Positions 57,369 to 64,000 of a stretch of 64,000 bases of DNA are shown here, piece by piece. How positions within the stretch are numbered: position 1 is the stretch's first letter; every line of letters starts with the position of its first letter. The DNA is from Pohlia nutans (Eukaryota; Streptophyta; Bryopsida; Bryales; Mniaceae): positions 21,132,072-21,196,071 of the forward strand of contig CM040097.1 of assembly GCA_022496805.1 (NCBI GenBank), in the 5' to 3' direction. Under the pieces are notes generated by a model. The model did no database searches. It had not been told where the DNA came from and saw only the letters and a list, made by a program, of their open reading frames with translations. Made by a program: the position numbers and the translations under genes.

Positions 57369-59173
57369 TAAATTTATAGTAACTTACTATTAGACTTAAG
57401 ACAATAGAGATTATGGAAAATGAACTTAATTGACTTTATTTGATATAGAATGACAGTTTTGAAAGTTAAAGAATTGTTTTGACTTTGTGATAGGTTAAGG
57501 TTTCTAATTGTTCTTTTAATATTTGACTTATGTTAGTTATAGGTCGTTATTGTTTCATGGCTGATGAGGGTTTTATCACAAATATAGACTTTGTTTGAAA
57601 GAAACTGTCTAATTGTTCTTTTCATTAATGACTTATTTTGAAAGTATATGTTTTTATGTGAAATTGTAGTGTTTTGGACAATAACATCAGATATTTTGAT
57701 TGGACTTTAGACAATGATAATTCTATATATTTTGTATTTGGTATTGTATCTGCCCACATTTGCTGTCTTTCTTTTCCTTCCATTTTTGCTTCAATTATCC
57801 TTAACTAGGATTTTTATTTGCAAACACTCTTCCTTACCATTACCCTCGTTTTCTTTCACACTCATTTTCTCTCAAAAGATGTTATTCACTCAATCACTTA
57901 TTCAATCAATTTCTCATTGCTCACAATAATTCTTTTGAATCCTGACTTATTTCTCTCAAAACTCTCAGCATTTTAATTATCTTTAGCAAAGCTGTTGATT
58001 CAAACTTCTTTGTTATTTTTGTCATGTTTTTAAGAAGTTGGTTTAACATAAAGAACAAGGATTATATGATGTAAATCTTATTGTTCTTTTCTTTCTTGGA
58101 AAGTTAACAACTTATACAATTAATTTGGATCCTCACCTTCCTCTTTTTTGCACTCTTATTGATAAATCACTATGCCTTTCTTTAAATTGCTCAAATAAAG
58201 AAAGAAGAAAGTTTGGACTTAGCTGATTCATATGTATTTCATTCTCTCAGAATAATTAACTGCAATCTAAGTTTAATAGAGAATTTTATAGGCAACACTT
58301 TACTCAAATTTTATCATGTTCTCTCATTATCTTTTCTTCACAAAGCACACACAAATAAACAATGAGACTTATTCCATTATTACTTCTTTGACTAGATTTT
58401 AATTATTGTCAACCAATTCACTCTTTAATTTATCATATTTTCTTTTAAACACTTAAAAATACTACAAAGTAATTGGTTTAAACTGAGATGGAGAGATAGA
58501 CTTTTATTTGTAGATTTTTCTGAAATTTATCATGTTCTCTTTTTATTTTAATCTCACTTAGACATTAGTTTTCGACAATTTCTCTTTAATTCATTATGTA
58601 CTTTATTTCTTTCTGACTGTTTTACCAGTTTTAATTTGTTTTATAACATTATATGACTAGTAACTGTCAGACAAATTGTATAAAAATGAGATAGATGGTT
58701 TAAGAAAGTATTTATCACTCCCAAAATGAAACTATACTTGAATGCTCTAGATGATGTGAATCAATGTATGTCGTCTCGGCAATGTGATATGCCTACTTTT
58801 GCAATCAACACTATCTCATGAATGCACTGAGATATGATAGAGCAACCTGACAATGAATGCAAGATAATTTTATGGACAATCAGTCATTTGATTTAATTTT
58901 AATCATTTGTGTGAACAATGATTCAGACACCTAAATATGCATACTTGACTATTTTGCAGTTGACATTTTGACCCATGGGTGCAATGATGCAGTTAGTTGT
59001 ATTGTTATTAGTTTGTGTGTTTCATTTTATTAAATAAATTTATTATAAGTTTGATTTTGATTTTAATTAATTTGTTATTATAATTAATTAATTAATTAAT
59101 TAGATTTAGTTATTTATTTAAATATTTATTAATTATTAACTTGCCCCCTACTTAGCCATAACTTGTCCTCAAG
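57369..59173. other. T-rich noncoding stretch, possible LTR
   Basis: There is no protein-like frame. On the - strand the tract GGCTAAGTAGGGGGC (59144-59158) directly follows the integrase end and resembles a polypurine tract, so the sequence after it (towards 57.4 kb) could be a 3' LTR. I found no second copy to confirm this. Confidence 0.35.
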
Positions 59174-60250
59174 TTATGTAGGGTTTAAGACAATACCCTT
59201 ATAACAAATTGCATGTATTGTGCTCGCAAAATCTTGTAATTCAATGGACCCGTTAGGGTAAAAATTAAGAACTTTGTATGGATCTAACCATCTCATTTTA
59301 AATTTTCCTGGAAATTTTTGAAATCTACTATCGTATAATAATACTAAATCATTTGGTTCCAGTTTCTTAGGCTTTATTTTACTATCATAATAACTTTTTT
59401 TGCGATTTTGCATTGCCCATGTGTTTAAATAAGCTTGTCGTCTAGTCTCGTCCAATTTTTCTAACATTGCATATCTTTCTTGTAAAGATTCTGTTTCGCC
59501 TAAGCGATGTTCCATTGCAATTCGTAAAGATTGAACTTCCATTTCAACAAGTAAAATGGCTTCTTGACCATAAACTAATTGAAAAGGTGTTTGTCTAGTG
59601 GTAACTTTGTAGGTTGTCCCGTACGCCCATAGAGCATCTAGAACTCTAGCATCTCAATCAACATTGGATCCTTGAACTGTTTTGGTAATAATTTTACACA
59701 AAATTCCATTTGTCTTTTCAGTTTGGCCATTGGCTCTTGGATGATAAGGACTAGTCTTTCTATGTTTAATGAAATATTTGTCAGTTAATTTGGTAATAGT
59801 GTCGTTAAGGAAATGTGTTCCTCTGTCACTGACTAGTTCTTTAGGACATCCAAATCGTGTGATGATGTTTTTATAAATGAATTTAGCTACTGTGTTAGCA
59901 TCGTTTGTCTTAGTTGCAACGACTTTTGCCCATTTAGTTATATAGTCCGTAGCAACTAATATATATCTTTTTCTTCCATGTCGACTTGGTGGTTTAATAT
60001 GTCCAACAAAATCTATGCCCTATTTTTCAAAAGGAATTTGAACGAAAATAGGCGTTAAGGGCATAGAAGAGGTCGGAGTTGGTTTTCCTACTCTCTGGCA
60101 AGGGTCACATTTCCTTGCAAATGTCGTAGCATCAACAAACATAGTAGGCCACCAGTAACCTGATTGTAATGTTTTTTGTGCAGTAACTAATCCTGCAAAG
60201 TGTCCTCTACATACATCACTGTGACATCCTTCAAGGGTAGTGGACACTTC
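59174..60250 (-). pseudogene. Ty3/gypsy integrase, broken
   Basis: The integrase that inserts the retrotransposon cDNA. The H2C2 zinc finger (HSDVCRGHFAGL ... CDPCQRVGKP) is at about 60100-60230. The core has ATDYITKW (first Asp), SDRGTHF (second Asp) and a GQTEKTNG Glu region between about 59690 and 59970. The C-terminal part (59174-59542) contains LVLLYDSRFQKFPGKFKMRW. Stops at about 60017-60019 (TAG) and 59654-59656 (TGA) interrupt it. It is therefore a relic. Confidence 0.8.
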
Positions 60251-60382
60251 ATTTGGATTAATGCATCTTTTTAAAATTTCATCTTTTCCTTTCTTATGAA
60301 GAACTTCATCAATTAATGTATAAGGTCCTGCTTTATATATTAACTTTTTCTTTGGCTTCTCAGTATATTCTAAAGGAAATCG

Positions 60383-61141
60383 TCATGTTGAAAGGAAATG
60401 AATGATGTCTGCATATTCCATAGGAATAATATCCACTTGGAATAGATCAACATCGGGAAAATTATCATTAATGGGTTCATTGCCTTCCTCTTGATTTATT
60501 CGGGAAAGATGATCAGCGTTAGCATGAGTTTTTCCAGGCCTAACTTGAATTGTAAAATTAAATTCTTGAAGTAATAAAACCCATCTTGCAATTCGTCCAC
60601 TTAATTGAGGTTTATTAATCATGTATTTCAAAGCATCATGATCTACTAGAAAAACAAATTTATACCCCAATAAATAATGTCGAAACTTTTGAATTGAAAA
60701 TATCATTCCTAAAGCTTCCCGTTCCATTACAGTATAATTTTTCTCTCCAGTAGCTAATTGCCGACTTGCAAAGTATATTGGTCTATCATGTCCCTTATCA
60801 TCTTTTTGGCTCAATACACTGCCTATAGCAACATTAGAAGCATCAACATAAACTTCAAAATCCCTATTTCAATCAGGACGAATTAAGATTTGTGCAGTTA
60901 TTAATTTTTGTTTCAAGGTTTCAAAAGCTTGAGTGCAAGCTTCCGTCCAAATAGGAAAAAATTCTGACTTTTTAGTCAATTCTGTCAATGGGGTAGCTAT
61001 GTTAGCATATCTATAAATGTATTGTCTATAATAACCAGTATGTCCTAAAAAGGCTCTAACTTCTGTAACAATATTAGGTTGGGATAATTGTAATATGATC
61101 ATAATTTTATCGGGGTCAGTAGCAATGCCTTGACTAGACAC
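60383..61141 (-). pseudogene. Ty3/gypsy RNase H and connection, broken
   Basis: 60869-61141 carries the connection region after the reverse transcriptase (VRAFLGHTGYYRQYI, TPLTELTKK). 60383-60814 carries the RNase H region with YFASRQL, NYTVMEREALG, LVDHDALKYM and ANADHLSR. A stop separates the two. RNase H removes the RNA template during cDNA synthesis. Confidence 0.82.
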
Positions 61142-61184
61142 GGTATGGCCAACTAATCTGCCAAAAGGTACAGCAAATTGGGGC

Positions 61185-61928
61185 TTAGCTGCATTTATGG
61201 AAATTCCATTGTATAAAACATTTTTCTAAACATTCTGCATGGTCCTCTTTTGAATTGTAGACGCAAAAATCATCTAGAAAGATCTCTATGAACTTTCTTA
61301 AGCGTTGCTGAAAAGCGATTGTCATCAATCTTTGAAATGTTGTTGGCACATTACAAAATCCAAAGGGCATTTTATTATGAGCATAAATTCCCCTGTTCGT
61401 TGTAAAGGCCGTTAGGTGTCTGTAATTTGATGCAATTTGAATTTGATTATAACCCAAATATCCGTCCATAAAGGAATAACACTCATACCTTGCTACACTA
61501 TCTAAAAGTGTATCTGTGAAGGGTAAAGGGAAATGATCCTTTTTAGTTACACTATTAAACTTTCTATAGTCTTGACAGATTCTGAGTTTTCCGTTCTTTT
61601 TAGGAACTATGACTATAAGAGATACCCATTCACTATATGGTATTTCATATATAAATTCACAAGCTAAAAGTTTATCAATTTCCTCTTTGACCATGAGGGA
61701 ATATTTAGGATTCATCCTATATTGTCTCTGTCGGATAGGTTTCGCATCAGGTTCTAATTCTATTTTATGTTCGCAGATTTCAGGGGGAGCTCCTTTTAAA
61801 TTAGTATAACCCCATGCAAAGGAGCTAAAATGCCTTTTAAAGAAGTTAAGCCAATATTTAAACTCAACTTTGGTCATTTTATCGTAGAGTTTAATAATTT
61901 TTGGGTTTTCCTTAGTTCCTAAGTTCAT
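61185..61928 (-). pseudogene. Ty3/gypsy reverse transcriptase, frame-shifted from its neighbours
   Basis: Typical motifs are in order: PIRQRQYRMNP, VPKKNGKLRICQDYRKFN, PLPFTDTLLD, FMDGYLGYNQI, MPFGFCNVPTTFQRLM and the catalytic EIFLDDFCVY, where YxDD is replaced by FLDD. This piece is in a different frame from both the protease part and the RNase H part, so at least two frame changes have occurred. The reverse transcriptase would copy element RNA into DNA. Confidence 0.85.
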
Positions 61929-61945
61929 ATCATGTAAAGGTGTTT

Positions 61946-63022
61946 TTAAAGATGCTTTGTAGGTTCTTTTTTTAAAGGGGTATTATCACTATACGTCAAC
62001 AAATCTTTCATTTCTTGAGTGTCAGAGGGTATTTCTGGTTCAAGATCGGAACTCTTATCAACATTTATATTTAGAACTTCGGAATTCTCCCATGCTAATA
62101 TCGCATCGTCGGAGTCCTCAATGTTAGCTAATGGAGTAAAGTATTCTCCAAAGCCAATACTTTTATAAGGTATTTCTTTTGCAATTTTCTGAGTTTGTTT
62201 TTCCTCATCAATTTCACTCTCACTATCTAATGGATTTTCTGAAATAACATCAGTATCCTCTTCTTGGGTTTCTCTATGGTATCTTGTAGGATAAAGGGGT
62301 AAAACAATCTTATTAGCTCCTTTGCCAAGAGTTAATGTACCATTTCCCCAATCGTCTCTGACTTTAGCAGAATATAACCATGGTCTTCCCAATAAGATGG
62401 AGTAAGATAAAATCAATTCTGGAAGTTTAAAAACTATATAATCAATTTTATAGTCTATTCCTCCAATGGTTGTTACGATTTTAGTTAACATTCCCATAGG
62501 TTTAATTCTTCTTTGATCAGCCATTCTTAAAATAATAAGAGTGGAAATCATAGTTTTAAATCCCAATTCTTCCATTATTTCAAAAGTCATAAAATTGACA
62601 CTAAATCCGCTATCAATTTGAACTCCATGAATTATGGAACCATCTATCATGACATCGACAGTAGGAGCGTCAGGATCTATAGAGATTTCGTGTATCTCTA
62701 CAGGTCTAACTCTCTGTCTTACTAATGAAGTACTCAAATGACTTTGATATTTGGATGATATTGCTAATAATTGTTTCATAGTGATTTGTGGTTGAATGTT
62801 ATCAAGGTTTGCCAAGACATCATAGGGTTTCAATCCAATTGCTAATTTCATAGTTCGTTTTGGTGGATGTTGGTTATTTATTTTAGAATTTAATCTTTTG
62901 GCAGGTATCTGATAAAAACTTGGCAAAGTTGTAGGCTTCATAGCTGGAAAAAGATTTTCCAAACTAGGGTTAATAACTTTTTTGTGATACGGAATTATTT
63001 GTTTGACTAGGTAATTGTTCAA
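61946..63022 (-). pseudogene. Ty3/gypsy gag-pol junction with retropepsin protease
   Basis: The protease-like domain is in the middle: VDVMIDGSIIHGVQIDSGFS, with the active site as Asp-Ser-Gly rather than the commoner Asp-Thr-Gly, then LILRMADQRRIKPMG and LLGRPWLYSAKV. An acidic linker follows towards the reverse transcriptase. A stop separates it from the zinc-knuckle part upstream. Confidence 0.72.
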
Positions 63023-63049
63023 GAGATTTTTCTTGCCTTTCTTTCCATG

Positions 63050-64000
63050 TTATTTCTTTACGGGTTTAACTGAATTGGGAACCGGTTCTGCTGATTGTGT
63101 CGTTTCTTTCCCTTGTACTTGTTCAAAGCTAGCAGGAACCTTTTCTTTTAAGAATTTTGGTATTCCATTTTCCCTTTCTGTAGTACTTTGAGTTGCACTT
63201 TCTCTTACTTCATTCCTAGCTCTTGCGGCTCTAGTGGCTACAAAAACATTTTCTGGATAAAAGGTTCTTTGAGGTATAGTGTGGGAGATGTGATTAGAAG
63301 GTCTAGAATTATCTTGATTTTGAAATTGTACTTGTTTAGTTTTAGGATAATCTCTTTCGGACGGTGGGAAATTAAGAAATTCTTCACGACAATCATTTGC
63401 TATGTGTCCTAGTTTTTCCAACATCGTCCACATATAGGGTTATATCCTTCTTCTTTTTTAGGGTTAGAATATTCATTGGCATAATGACCTCACCACATCG
63501 GTAACACACTATATGTTTTCCTTGTTGTGGTGCTCGATATTGATGTGTATTGGGATTATAGGGAGGTCCGTTTCAAACAAGTGGAGCGTTATACTCATCA
63601 TTCCATTTAGGGCGATTATCATTTGGTCGATAAGGTGGATTCGCTCTTGGTTTAGTGAAAGGTCTCTTATTGGGGTTAAAAGGACCTTTTTGTACCCATG
63701 GTCTTGGATTGGGTGTAGTTCCTACTTGATTGATGCTTTGTAAGTTCTAACATTTAGTGATATCATGATTTCCACCACAATAAGAACATTTTGGTCCTTG
63801 TTGAGGTGGTAAGGGGCATTCATTAGCCATATGTCCATGTCTCCTACAATTTGCACACCACACATTAACTCCAGTGTTTGTGGGTTTTGGAAATTTTGTA
63901 GGGGCATTTGTGACCTGAACTCTCAATTCCTGCATAGCACTGGTTAATTTACTGAGCTCATCTTGTAAGTGATCAACTTTTTGTGGTTCATCTTTTAGTT
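63050..64000 (-). pseudogene. Ty3/gypsy gag C-terminus with zinc knuckles, broken and cut by the window edge
   Basis: CCHC-type knuckles are visible: CANCRRHGHMANEC and CSYCGGNHDITKC at about 63750-63880, a third with CYRCG near 63500 and a fourth ending KLGHIANDC at about 63390-63430. Stops and frame changes separate them. Zinc knuckles bind the element RNA. The rest of gag and the left LTR lie beyond the window. Confidence 0.72.

Overview
The window looks like nuclear DNA of a land plant, most likely a bryophyte and probably a moss. The reasons are a 1121-aa phytochrome and a pseudo-response regulator (PRR) with a CCT domain, the PRR's receiver keeping the canonical phospho-acceptor Asp that flowering-plant PRRs have lost, GT-AG introns, CCCTAAA telomere-type motifs, and a plant-style bifunctional histidine enzyme. 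The species assignment is inference.

Genes. (1) A complete eight-exon PRR clock gene lies on the + strand at 4267-9308, with an evening-element motif about 750 bp upstream. (2) HISN2, a plastid-type bifunctional histidine biosynthesis gene, lies at 21276-22918 on the + strand; its first exon junction is unclear. (3) A complete six-exon phytochrome lies on the - strand at 38678-33801, with one GC-AG intron. The light receptor and the clock component are linked functionally (light input to the clock) but are 24 kb apart and not an operon. Everything else that can be recognised is mobile or repetitive.

Mobile DNA. Two full-length Tc1-like DD34E transposons with open transposase frames (31533-33162 and 41135-42769) bracket the phytochrome gene; relics of further transposases lie on both sides of HISN2. 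About 19 non-autonomous elements bounded by TTAA and starting CCCY (piggyBac-like termini) occupy roughly 12 kb between positions 1449 and 54419. Seven or eight belong to one ~570-bp family and several to a second ~540-bp family. Most carry, exactly 17 bp inside one TTAA, a short palindrome whose sequence differs between families while its pairing is kept; this is the most unusual signal in the window. Other elements are a Stowaway MITE, a Harbinger/Tourist-like MITE, a long-inverted-repeat element split by a TTAA element, nested foldback elements, a complete 106-bp Helitron and the end of a larger one.

The right end (54.6-64 kb, - strand) is a decayed Ty3/gypsy retrotransposon: zinc knuckles, protease, reverse transcriptase, RNase H and integrase, broken by stops and frame changes. 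It is followed on the same strand by two unrecognised long reading frames, one rich in coiled coil. Long AT-rich stretches (1-1.4, 12.6-13.4, 26.4-27.4, 28-29, 45.9-46.5, 52.2-53.1 and 57.4-59.1 kb) hold no gene that I can support.
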